Assembly: GCA_004026145.2 (NCBI GenBank)
Contig: CP034975.1
Location: 15,504,955 to 15,568,954, forward strand
Direction: 5' to 3'
Length of the DNA: 64,000 nucleotides
Source: Takifugu bimaculatus
Taxonomy: Eukaryota; Chordata; Actinopteri; Tetraodontiformes; Tetraodontidae
The translations under genes and the position numbers were made by a program. The notes beneath the pieces were generated by a model. The model had not been told where the DNA came from. It did no database searches and saw nothing but the letters and a program-made list of their open reading frames with translations. Every line of letters begins with the position of its first letter. Positions within the stretch are counted from its first letter, which is position 1. Shown here piece by piece: positions 13,784 through 26,754 of the stretch.

Positions 13784-14263
13784 CTACCTCTGGTATTCAA
13801 CTGGCTCTCTGGGACTGGACGAAGAGCTCCCAGAAGCCAAAGGACCACCAGACAGACCGTGAGCTTTGTCTTCCTCCTGAGGCGTGTTGCTTCCTGTGGA
13901 TGTCTGACTGGAATTGGCAGATGGAGGCCGAACCAGCACCCCTGTGCTAGCATTGGTTCCCTCCGTGGACTGGAAAATCTCCTCTGCTCCATCCTCACTG
14001 GACTCTGGGTCTTCGGAGCCCGAGAGCAGTTCCTCCTCCCTGTAATCACTAACGTCCACACCTCCGCTGGCCACGGCCCCGTCTCCCAGCTCTTTGAGAC
14101 GTCCATGGTGCTTGACGTGGTAGCGCTGGTTCTGGAAGAATTTAATTATGGTGTGTTTGGGCAGATCGAGCTGCGCCGACAGGGTGTGAATTGCTTCCTG
14201 GTCTGGGTATAGTCCCACATCCTGGATGAAGCTCTGTAGGATGCCTAGAGCTTCAAGGGAAAT
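13784..14263 (-). CDS. satb2: satb2 last coding exon, homeodomain and C-terminus
   Basis: After acceptor tttttgatag it reads ISLEALGILQSFIQDVGLYP, TLSAQLDLPKHTIIKFFQNQ and RYHVKHHG: the atypical SATB homeodomain with Phe in place of the usual helix-3 Trp. An acidic block follows (EEELLSGSEDPESSEDGAEE), then a tail rich in Ser, Thr, Asn and Gly ending REPVEYQR and a stop at 13786-13784. The tail is some 40 residues longer than I recall for human SATB2. The 3' UTR runs towards lower coordinates; the first ATTAAA on this strand is at 13443-13438, but real cleavage may lie further down. Confidence 0.94.
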   Translation of the reverse strand: MSLEALGILQSFIQDVGLYPDQEAIHTLSAQLDLPKHTIIKFFQNQRYHVKHHGRLKELGDGAVASGGVDVSDYREEELLSGSEDPESSEDGAEEIFQSTEGTNASTGVLVRPPSANSSQTSTGSNTPQEEDKAHGLSGGPLASGSSSSSPREPVEYQR

Positions 14264-17200
14264 CTATCAAAAAGACAAAAACAGAAGCCATATTTCACAC
14301 TGAATGCCATTAAATCTATTTTCTAACTCTTTTTTTTTTAATCCTCTGTACCTTAGTGCGTGAGCGGGGTTTTTTGTTGCTTACAACACTGCTGGCAGTC
14401 CCATGAGGAACTCCTGCCGCTCCGGCTCCAACATTCTGCAAGGGCTCTTCGTGCACGTGGCCAGATAACGAGTCTTCCTGTATTGGGGAAACACGGTGCT
14501 CCTTCACTGGAACTGGGGGTGGCCTGTGGAGTGCCTGATTAGAAAAACAACAAGGAAAAGGAAAGCCTTAACTCTTAACCATCTTAGCCCCTGAAATTAT
14601 CTATTAGATTAAATTTAAGACGACAGTCTGATAACAATAAATATTGGGTCTAATAATGAGAAGTACGAGTTGTTGGTTTGAGTGAGGTCCACTTTTATTG
14701 AAGACCAGTTCCACATCAAGCAGACAGTAGCCAGGGCTTCAGGGTGACTGGAGGGTGAGAACAAGTGTGTCACAGTTCACAAAGTCTCACAGTTTATTAA
14801 TCAGCTCCAAGGCTGGCATCCACTGGCTGGCTGGTGGACCTAGATAACCTTGACCCAATGTGTGCAAGATTAGCTCCAGTAAAGCATCAAACTTATGACA
14901 CCTCATCACTATTTAACCAGCCTGAGAGACAGAGCATGGAAGGACGGAGCAGTGTAATCATTGCTGATTAGCAAATTTAAAATGGAGAATCTACTCTCCT
15001 CATCTCTGTGTGACGCTGTCCACGTCCCCTAATCTTCTCCGATGTCTGTGAAATCTGGGTTTGTCCTGGTTTAGCCTTGTAGTTCTGAAAACTGCCGCCT
15101 CTTTCTGTCTGGAATAAATACCTGTTTGGACAGTTTTCCCACGTTTGGGATCTGATCTGTCCAGAAGTCTTTAGTATAAATGTTCTGCACATTTATCCAT
15201 GGCTGTCACGCCCATATGACAGCAACATGGAGGCCAGGGTGAAGTTTTGGGAGGGGAAGTGTGGCTGTTAGAAGCTAATGGCTGTTGCAAGAGCATTCTG
15301 GTTGTACTTTCTTTAAAAGCAGGGAGGGGCTTGCCCACTGGAATGCCCTACTATAAATCTGTGGTACATTAAAATTACAGGACCCATATAAAGATAATAG
15401 TTGTTTCTTTTTTTCCCCTCATTTCAATAATAACAGGGTATTATTCTAATAATATTGCGTTGCTGGGACCAAGATATTTCTGCAGTTTCATTTGTAAAGG
15501 CTTAATTTCCAGGAGCGGGTTGATAATTTTAGATATGTGAAAATGTATCAAGAATGCTGGAAATTCAACAACAATGAGAACGTTAGAACAGAGAAAACCA
15601 GATATGCAGCCCAGCTCTAATGAGGACCACACATCTGCAAACACCGCCATACAAACTCACTGAGACGTTTAATAACTAAACTGTGGTCAAATCAGGGGAG
15701 GGCTTTTAAGAGAAAAATAGCCACAGTCTCACACACCCACGTCATTTATAGGCTTATCTGGACTGACAGTAAGACTTGGATCAGATCACATGCTGGGGTG
15801 TGTGGGGTGTCTGGTCTGACTAGGGCACTAATCATTAGCAACATATTTTCTGTGTTTTTTATTTGTTTTCAGATCTCTGATAATTTGGAGCAGATGACTT
15901 TTAGCAGTATTTGAGTGGAGTTGGGTGTCCCGATGAGCCTGAGAACTCACCAGTGTGTGAATGTGAGCCTGACTGACTGAAAACAGGCTGACTTATAATG
16001 AAAAGAACTCCAAGTGGTCAACAATGACTCAAAATAAATACATAAATACAGTCCATTTACCATTTCAGAGCAACACAATACGGCTCTGCGAAAACCACAG
16101 GGGCCCAGGGCCAAACCAGCTGTACTTATTATCCAATATTTCAGAAAAAATATCTATTCTTTCTTCCTTTCTGTCTCTCTGTCTGTAAGTGCTTTACAGT
16201 AAAACAAAAAGTCTCCATTTTACGCATAAATCAAGGCAAATTATAGTAGAGAACTGAAATAATTATAAACATGAAATATTCATCTTTACCTTAATGAGCT
16301 CTGGTCTTCAGGGGCCCCTAACGCTCTCTATCTCACTCACTTGTTTTACTTCATTTTTTGTACGGTGGAGTGAGAGACTTCACTTTTATTGGTTCAGCAT
16401 GGGGGTTTCATCCTCTACCCTATCCTTTTTTCCCAGTTCTTCAATGTTTTTGCTAGTTTGCTGATCTGTCAGTCTCTATTTCTTGCCTTTGCATGTGTGT
16501 GTGTGCGTGCGTGTGTGTGTTTGTGTACATTATGTGCTGGAACATAAAACATTCTAAGCTGAGTGTTGTAGCCATTAATCAGCCATTAAACAGTGGTTTG
16601 CTAAAAGGCTCATCCTTCATTGGCACAGTCAGAGTGAACAAGAGACCACCAAAGGGCGGAAACCCGCAGATGAACATTAACTCTTGATGTTTGACACTGA
16701 CAATTTAGAGTCCAGTGCTGCCACATCAGAAAATGGCTGACTTTAAAGAAGGAATTAATTGCATAGGAGCTTCAGTGTAGCTTGTGAGGTTCTGGTAAAA
16801 TCTGGCCATGTAGGATTCTCGTTGATTATACTGGCCACAAGTCTTTTGGTGTGGAGAGGAGTAAAACGCTATAGATAATTAATCAATTCATCATATCTGT
16901 GCGGGGACCAGAGTTTAGCCTACCATGTGTTTAATTTATATTAAGATTTAAAATGATGCATAATTATTTCTGTGGCTGTTTTGACAGACAGCTGTCTGGT
17001 CTTGTCGGCATTAAGGCATTGCTAAATTTATGGGGGCCGTCTCATGCATGCAGGGTGGACACAGATGTGAGACAGGCTAATGGGAACAGGGTAATATCTG
17101 ATGAGGTAATCAGGGTTATTTTCTATGTGAATATTGGAAAGTGATGTTTTTGTTGTTTTTTAACTTGACAGTCAAGTATGGGATCCCTAAGCCATCTTCA

Positions 17201-20200
17201 AGTTTTAATAACATGGTAATAACAAACACTGGTCCTTGATTCTGCTTTAGTCAGCCAATTGTGGGTTGTTGGCCAGGACGAGGGTTCATCGATGCACATT
17301 CAGACACGCTCGCAGCAGCTGCAGACATGAATCAGGGTTTGCAAAAAACAATTGGAGTTGCTGGTGCTGGCAGTCTCTATAGATTAAATGTGGGCTACAT
17401 TTTTATAAATGAGTAATAGCTGTGGAGCTTTCATTCATGATCTCACACATGTGCATAAGTACATGTACGGGTATTGACATTTTTTATTACTGCATGAATA
17501 TTTCATGTTATTGTTATTTTTGCTGGAGTTTTCAAAACTCTAATTGACCACAGTGTAATACAATTGCTATCTGTGTGACTGCATGTGTGTGTGTGTGTGT
17601 GGCGGTGGGTGGGGAGATGGGATGGGACACATGTGTGGTCTGTGGTGGCAGGCTGGCTGGAGCCTGAGGTTAGCAGGGTGAGAGGGTATGTGAAGACAAT
17701 AACATCCATATATTTACCAATGCACACACCTACTCTGACATTAATAAGTGCGCAGTGATGCGGTGGTGCTGGCAGGACTCACCACATGGGCCAGCTTGGC
17801 TTTCAGTAACTGGTGAGTGTGAGAGGAGTGGAGGAATGTGTTAATGGTGCCACCACAGTTTCCTGCTGTCTTCCCATCAGCCTTTAATCCAAAGCTCTGA
17901 ACTGGGACAGCAACTTTCTAGTGGTGGCAAAGATGTGGGTGGGTCCATGCAAGGAATCCTGGGATGTGTTTGGAGATGCTAAATAGGAAAAGTGTGTGTG
18001 TTTCGTATTTATAGCATATGAGATGTAGCACATGTTGTGCTGTCATTAGACAAAGTTTTTGTCATATGTAAAACACCCTGGAAGGAAAGGTTAATCGGGC
18101 AGAACCGCACAGGAGGAGGGATTTATAACGCAGCTCTCTGGCCCTGCTCGCCTTCCTGCTCAAAAACTAATGAGGCATTTCCTCAACACCACCCTGCAAC
18201 ACTATTTAGACACACACACGCTCACACACACATACGCACATGCACACACAGTAATTATTAGACGGATCAGGGGAAAGTCCACACCCACCAAATGGTTTGA
18301 TATAGATTGTCAGCTGTGTGGGGAGAATGTCAAAGCAAACAGTCCATAATTATTTTAGGTAAAAAGAGTTCTAATGGTGAAAAGGGCTTCTGATTCCAAA
18401 GACCAACTTTGGAGCTAAACTGACATTTTTACTGATATTTATAATAGAATATGTGACTTCTGAGGAGAAGGAACTGAAAGCTGTGATTTAAACTTTGATT
18501 TCTAAATTAGGTGTCAGAATTCATAAAAAGAAAAAGTAGGTCACACATTCATGAAGAGAAGCAACAGTCAAAATGAGCAATAAAGAAATAAAGCTAATAA
18601 TTACAACAGCACTTTTGAGTCCCTGCACGTTCTCACATTGAAAACATTGTTGTGTTTCAATGGTGGGTTCATCTTTAGACATGAAGGTACACGTCGCTTC
18701 TTCACCTGTGCATCCTGAGGCAGATGGAGGATGGTGTGCATCCTCTCTGTGTGGTGGTGTCTGGACTCCTCTTCGTAGGCCAGGTCTCTGTCAGCCTGAG
18801 GCAGGCACAGGAACCGTCTGATGGTGCACAGGTTCTCCCACAGTGTACGGTTCTCTGGGCTGGGGTTCTCCTTCCATCGAAGCAGTTCACACAACCAACC
18901 CTGGAGAAAAGTTTAAGTAAGATTATTGATAGAAAAAAATACTCCAAATACCCTCATTTATTTAAGGGTGCGATTGCCCATCATAAAGAATAAATGGCTT
19001 GTTGTTGTCAAGCATCTGAAAAAAGGAGAAAAAAAGAAGAGGAGGATGAAAGTGTGGCGGATTCAGGAGTGTCTGCGTGGTAAATATAAAAGTGGAAGAG
19101 GAGACGAAGATTAAATCATATCTGCTTGGCTGGTCCTGTTAGTCACAGCAGCTGTTGTGCCCATCCAGTGCTGCATCCCTCTCTCTTTCTCTCTCCATCC
19201 TCATGGCCAGCTGCAGCAGATGGGTGCGCTGAGCCGTGACCCCCAGACCCACCCACAGACCTGAGGGACCTGGCTGACTGCACATTTCCATACACATGCT
19301 CTGCACATGATGCCTGTCTCCAGCTGTGTGGTGCTCATGGTAACATGTGGATGAACTAGCTCAGACAAAGGTCATTGGTTTGAAACCAGTTACCCTGTGT
19401 ATAGCCCAAATTACATTTAAGAAACTTTGTTGTAAATGCATTTAACTTAAACTAAATGAATCATCTGATCATGTATGACTGTATTCTGGTCAGGCGACCA
19501 CATCCGCTCATTTACACTTTAGTGGCAGTGGTAGTTTGCAGGGGAGGTACAGATTCGCACCAAATATGGAACAACAGTGTGCCTCACAAACATCAGATGG
19601 AAGGGATTCAACTACCAACCTTCCAGTTATTAAAGAAAATGAGCCATTACAGAATGGTTTGATACCAGCTGGTTCTATTCCTATTATGGTCATTTGCATT
19701 TTAGTCGTGATGAACATCCAGGGTTAGGGTGTGGTGTTCTGTTTGCCTCCTCACCTGGCTTTTGTTGGCAGCCACCTTTGCAAACAGAGCCTGCGACACT
19801 TTGGCTCGCTTCATTTCCTGCTGAATTTCTTCATAGATTCCCGATGTAATATTGATAAGCGACTCCAGCTTCAGGGGCAGGTCAGAGGTGGGCCCAGGAG
19901 GCTTGGACTACAGGAGATAACATATGCACACTCAAAAATGGAAGGTGACCGGTTTGTTGAAGTGTGCCGCTACTAAAACATGACAGTAAAAATGTATTAT
20001 CAGTAAAGGTTAAAGTCACTGTATCAAGACATCGGGATACTTACATATTTATTCATAGTACAAATCAGATTTCAAGTAATTACTAAAACGTATACATGTT
20101 CTGAAATAAAATATGAATAATTTGGCTGTACTCAGTTATGGCTTATTTGTCCCTCCTGTTACATCTGAATGCTACAGATTAATTTACCTCGTCTTCATCC

Positions 20201-23200
20201 CTATACTGCTTGACTTGACCAATGCCAGTATATGTTTATAGGACAATGAAAAAAAACATGAATAGCAATGTCAATTGCATAATAGTGATTAAAAAAACGT
20301 TTCATTTATTACTCTAGCACAGCGATAGTCTGTAGTACCTTGAGACATTCATTATAATAGTATTCATATTTCATTGTCACCAGACTAATTAAAATCACAC
20401 ACCATGAATCTGAAGTATCATGAGGCCAAAACTCCTGAGTTACTGTTTTATAAACGTTCAAGGAAGCCGTGGTTACAGAGCATGAAGCTCTGGTACACTG
20501 TACATGGTCTTAAGTGACTGGTCTTGTATACGAGGGAGGTTATCAGCTGATGATCAGTTGCTGTATGCAACATTCCCCCTCTGAACATCAGCTCCACATC
20601 TGTCTCCACACGAACTCCGTTTCCACATCAAAGTCCCCAAGTTCTGCTTTTCTGTCTTTCTGTTTGAGCCAACATGAACTGGCTCTCACACAGCTTGTAT
20701 ACACAGTGTTTGAAGTCATCCAAAAGACACGTTCAGACCGGCTCACTTGCATTCCCTCAGTGTAAACCATGTAGAGATAATTTTACATAGACATAATAAG
20801 AAATCCATCCACAGCGACCAATGTGCTGAGATCAGAGGGAACCTCTTATCACTGATGTCGACTCCAAAACTGCATAATGTCCTCTGTGTTTAGAAAATGC
20901 TCATATGAAACTTTGAAGCTGTATTTTTTATAATAAATTGATTTTTGTTGAAGATAAACTTTTAATCCTCAGCAGACATTGAAAGGATGACGTGCTGCAG
21001 TTGGAGGATAACTCACCGTGTTGGAGATCTTAGTCTTGTTCTTCCAGATGGAGGCCCAGGAATCAGGGGTTATCTGCTCATCCAACGTTCTCTCCCACAC
21101 TTTCTATGCACACACACACACACACACACCCATTCACACACACGCACACAGTGTTACAATCAAATATATAATACAAGGGTTAATACAATTATTACAGATA
21201 CGCTGCAGTTTTTGCCTTAAAAATCAGTATATATATTAGTAATCAGCTAGATAGTTGTGATGATACATTGTACATTTTGGGTTCTTCAGGCCTTTTAACC
21301 AAACAAAAAAAAAGTATGCTTTATTCTCCCAAAGTTAATTTAAGATGACACAGTAATGCATATCTGCATATCACAGTGTCATGTATGAACTTTGAATTTT
21401 AAAGTTTTAAAACCTTTGGGAAAGCCTGAGGAATGTGTGTGAAGTTCCACCATAACCAGGGTTGAATACACTAACCTGTGAGAGGCGTGGGGCTCCGGGG
21501 TTTGAGTTGGCAGCAGGGTGACCCAATGACGGGTTCATGGTGCGCTCCCTTTCCTCCTGGTAGATGCGGTCTCGCTCACTCTCTGGCAGGTTGAGGAAGT
21601 TCTGCATCGCTTTCAGATTGACCAGCAGAGATTGTGATGCTGTGCGGGGGTCCTCCTCCTTCCTCAGGATCTCTGAGAGCAGGCCCTGTTTGTTCAGCGC
21701 AGACAGCAACACCGACAACTGAGACAATATGTTGCGTCACAAGTTCACTCTGAGTTCTGGAGTCATTCCACTCCACATTCATTTTCTGTATTCATAGTTT
21801 TCATATTCAGTTTGGTGTCGCTGTTGCTTTAAACCTGGGTCGAACGTGTTCTGTTTTATGAAAATATTCATCTTAAATTGTAAAAAAGGTTACCCAAGCT
21901 TTTATTTGCAGTGATTAGATTACTAAGGTTTACTTTATTTTCCTCCTTCAGTCAACATTAGCTTCTTACCAGATTTATTTAGAATTATTAGTGTGCGTTT
22001 CTGTGCTGGTAGGCTGCATCCATGTGCCCTCCCGTGATCAATGAGATCACTATTGGCAGAGATCACTGTTGGGCCCCTGCAGCTCATGTCCAAATATCTT
22101 TGATAAGCTTCATAAATCTCAACTGCTCCTGATGTTGGTTTGTAAATGGTTGTTTCTCTTAAGTAGCACGCTGTTTCTGCTGACACGATGGGTATGACAG
22201 GGTGAATATAGAAATGGGCCTTTGTGTTATGTGTATAACATTTAAACTTAGCCTTGGCCCCTGTTGTGTTTGCTTGTGTTTTATTTTATACCTTCTATGC
22301 ATCTCTTGTCTTTACATTTCCTCATTCGGTTTCCCTCATTTTGATTAGTGTCATGTGTTTCACCTGTGTTCAATTACGTCTATCTCCCCTGTGTATTTAA
22401 GGCCTTGTGCTCTTTGTTCCTTGGGATCATTGTGCTCAGTGGTTTCCTTCAGTACTTTCCTTTGGATGATCCCTTTGCCTTATTTTAGCCTAATCTGTTA
22501 TGTTTCATTAGTTATTTTAAGGTTCATTTATTCTCCGAGTTTGTATTGAGATGGCTGAACCAAATCTTGTTGACTGCCTGCATTTGAGCCCCAAAACCAC
22601 CATTATTATTGTTTCTGGAGCACAACACAAGACAGGGCTGTCTGATGATCGAGGGTTTGGGTTGGAGAGCAGGGCTGGGTGAAAAAAGAATTCTGGGCAA
22701 TTTGAAGGCCCCAAATTTTCGTTTGTGTTTGGGGCCTTGTCCTACTCTGTGTCTTTGATCTCTGTACTGATTCTTGAACAATTTTCCAGGTTTAGATTGT
22801 TTACCGTATTTCAGACTACATTGGACTTTATTTGGTCTGTTTTGGATCATTTGGATGTTTGAAATTAGTCTAAAACCCATCAGAAATATCTTTCTGTCCC
22901 AGAAAACATGACATTTTCAAGTTGTTTCATACTCCTAAAATCCTTGGTGACTACGTTACAATGGCAACAAGTAATTTAAAGTAGAATGTGATGTGATTTC
23001 AAGATCGTATATTCTGTTTTAATGTATTTCAGATATCATATAAAGTAATTTCACTGGCATAATTTTGTTTAATATAAATGCAGCGTTCATTCAAACACGG
23101 CTACAAGGTGAGGAGGGGTTGATGTGTTTGTCCTACTGATCTCACTCAGCTATAGGATGTGGTATAAGAAGTAAAAAATAATGGTAGTGGGGGAGTAAAA

Positions 23201-26200
23201 GTTTGCCTCAGCTTTGAGACGTCAAAAGCTTTGCCAAAGCCGCAGAAATTACAATGGATTCAAAGTCATTTGAAACAATTTAAAGTATGTCAATTTCATA
23301 TTTAGCTGCAACTTTTCCTGAAAATTGCATTTTGCAACCTCAACTGCAGCAGCGGTGGCTAATATGAACTATTAAAAGTCCCCTCGGCAGAACACACCTG
23401 CTCTGTGCAGCAGCCTCCTCCCACCACACGGGTTTAATAGAGCGTGTGCTAAAGACTTTAGAGCAGACTGAATGCATCAGAACTGTGCAGCTCCGAGGGC
23501 AGTAATGGAGACTCAGTCATCCTGTTAACTGCCCACCACTATCTCCCCGTCTCACTGAAAATGCTATGTGGCGGGTCTGGTATGGCAACACAAAAAAAAG
23601 TGAGTAAAAATATTTCTTAATCTGAGTAAGTGTGTCTAAAGACTGTAGTTATTACAGAACTAAATTATGTTCTACCTGTGTGCGGTTGAAAGCCACACGA
23701 GCAAACACAGCCTGGGAGACGCTTGCCCTCTTCAGCTCATCTCTGACCTTCTGGTAGATGTCAGCGGAGACGTCGGAGGCGGACGCATTGCTCCCAGAGT
23801 GGTCACCCACTTTGGATGAGCCCCGAGGGATGGGAGGGTGGTTGAGGAACTGCTGGTTAAGGGTCTGTGGGTGCTGGTGGGCCAGCAGGCGGCTCACGGC
23901 CAGTTGCTGATTGATGAGATGGGCCATTGCTAGTTGTTGACGCACCAGCTGAGGAGAGAGCTGAGGGGAAAGCAGGCTGCCTGGTCCCAGCAGGGGCTGC
24001 AGTGTGGCGGTTGGGGGTGGAGGAGGCACCTGGCCAGTATGGAGTGGAGGACTGTGGTGGAGGGGGCCTTGGGGTGAAGGCTGCTGTTGGGGGTTAGGAG
24101 GCTGCTGGTTGGGCTGTGAGGGCACCTGGGGATCTCCAGATCCAGCCTTGAGGAGGGGGCCGCCAGCCCCCAGGTGACTGAGCTGGGCCAGTCCTGCCAA
24201 GTGAGGAGGAGGAGGTCTTTGGCCCAGCACACAGAATTCTGCCATGTTGTCTCTTTCCACTGTAGAGAAGAAGGGAAACCCAGAGCAGTTAGAAATGTTT
24301 CTACATCTGCAAAACTCCCAAAAGAGCTCCAGAATGGCTCACTTTTTATGTCAGTAGTGTCACGTCCGGACCATATCTTCTCCAGGTAATCGACTGCTCA
24401 ACAGAAAAAGTAATCGGATCATTGAAATCCAGCCCACTTTTGATGATCCATTTAATAAACACTACAAGATGGCCGTTTGCTGATGCAAAAACAAATTAGG
24501 TAAGAATAAAACTTTTCATTTATGCACGAAGCCCATCATTGGGCTTGCATCGATCCTTGGGATTCAGACGGTAAGTGTATCCATATGAGGAAGCCGAATG
24601 CTGTTTACCTTTGATCTTCTTATATTTTTTGTACCAGCGTCCAAACTCTTGGCATTTGACGGTGGATACGTTGGCGTAGTAGGAACTATTTACAATGGAG
24701 GAAATCATACTCTGAAAGAGAAGAGAGAAGTCCAAGTCTCAGAAAACAATCAACATAAATCAGCGCTCTAAAGCTCTGAATGTCTGGAAAATGAATAGTT
24801 CATTATAGAGGATGAAGGTCGTGCTACCTGTGACAGGGGACACTCTTTGGCCAGAGTGCTTTGGTTCATTTCTTTGAGCAGCTCCTTCAGTGCATTCCTG
24901 ACGGTCGCATGGTTCCACTGTTCACACGGCAGATCCTCCAGCTTTGAATACCTAGCATATAGTTCAATAGTCAGACCACAGATTCTACCCATGTTCTTGT
25001 GGTAATAGAAACATTTTATTGGTTCATATTAATGGTGATATAAGTTGTAATTGTGGTTTCTGTTTTTGTAAAGTTGCTGTCAAATGTCACAGTAAATCAT
25101 CATCATATCCCAATGTTTTTCCTGCCTTTTTAGGTTTGTTGGTTTTTTTTATTTTTTATTTTTTTTAAGGAATCCCTGCTTCCCATTTTCTAGATTACCC
25201 TGTTAGTGATTGCCTTAATTTTTTTCCCCTGTGAGATTTGCTCATGATAGCCATCTTAGCATTCTAACTGAAGAAAGAGGAGCTGCTATTCTTAGTATTC
25301 ATGTTGTTCTTATTTCATTTGAACAATTCACATTTAAAAACCCTCATATTTTAAATATAGATCTGCATATTTCACAATTTGATGGTTAGACGTGAAGGAG
25401 CCAAACTAAATCTGACCTCTGCAGCTGGATCCGCAGTGTCACCATGTGGTAGACCTCCAACAACATGTCCGCAACTGTTGCTTCTGGTGCGTCTGTCAAA
25501 ACGTGGATGGGTAGAGGGTTCCACCGGCCCACCTTAATGATACCTGACACAAGAGACAGAAGAGATGCTGTGATATAGAAACAGCACAAACAGAAGAAAG
25601 CTGGGTTTGTTTTGAGTGGAGCATATTGCCCCGTCCTTGTGGGCATGAGCTCCAGTTCCTGCTCCATTTAGATTTTTCCAGTAAGTTAAAGGTCCATTTG
25701 TTCATTTCAGGGGTCTGATTTTTATGTTTTCAGGTTAGGTTAGAATGTTGCCTCCTGTATCATTTGGTTGCAACATTTGATTACAACATTACATTTATTT
25801 TGACAGAAGCTCAGAAAAAGCAAATTGTATCCTAATATTTACAAGCATATTTTATGTAAAATGACTGAGCTATTGACTTTTATGTGGTCTTGTGCTTTTA
25901 CTAGGTGACATTTTTAATGAATGTCACCAGCTTTAATCATGATTCCTGGTGTGTTTTCTGTTATCTTATGTTTCTCCTCAATTCCTGCCTGGTTTTCCTG
26001 TCAAGACTGGTCATGTCAATCTATGCATCCAATCTCCCTCCAATCTCCTGGATTATTTCAGTGTTATACAGTTACTGCCAGAGGTGCGCTCACTCTCCTG
26101 TTCCTAATAATCTGTTTTGTAGATTAGCTTTCCACCTCAGCCTTCCAAGTTGACTAACCTCCAGACTAACTGCTAGAGGTTTGGCTTTTCGTTCTGAAAT

Positions 26201-26681
26201 ACTTTGTCAAACCTTGTTTACTCTCTGTGGATCTGGGACTGATTAATCTCTGACTTTCACCAAATCATCTAAGACTTCCCAGATTGAATTTATTTCTGTT
26301 TAGCTTGGGCAAACTCCCCTCCCCCCATCTGCTTTTGAACGTGTAAAAGTTTGGTGAAAAAAAGAATGAAAAAATCAGCTGAGTTTGTGCAGACACGACT
26401 CCTTTCTCTTCTGCTTATTTCCGTGTCGTATACACAGGGACGAGGAAGTCTTTGTGTTGCACGCAGTATCGGGAAAGCAGCTGTCTAATGCGGGTCTGCC
26501 TGGCAGAGGACTTTGATTCGTTATCACTCACACTCGTGTGGATTACTGTGCATAAATAAGCCCAGTGGAATAGAATAATAGACAAACATCGAATCTGTTT
26601 TGTTTTTATCGATTCAGTAATGAAAAAGACAATTTCTTTTGCAGTCTAATAATAAAAGGTTATATAACTGAAAAAGCAGCA

Positions 26682-26754
<73 letters not shown>

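Larger units (their letters stand above)
19908..23675 (-). other. satb2: satb2 introns between coding exons 6 and 8
   Basis: Apart from exon 7 and the candidate cassette at 21017-21103, this interval holds a (CA)n tract (21109-21129), AT-rich filler, and a probable interspersed repeat at about 22240-22620. No other coding segment fits the phases. Confidence 0.65.

Noticed and set aside
13772..14212. Open frame of 146 codons on the plus strand, opposite the last satb2 exon
   Set aside because: It is the antisense of the conserved homeodomain/acidic-tail coding sequence and resembles no family; codon bias of the real exon explains it.
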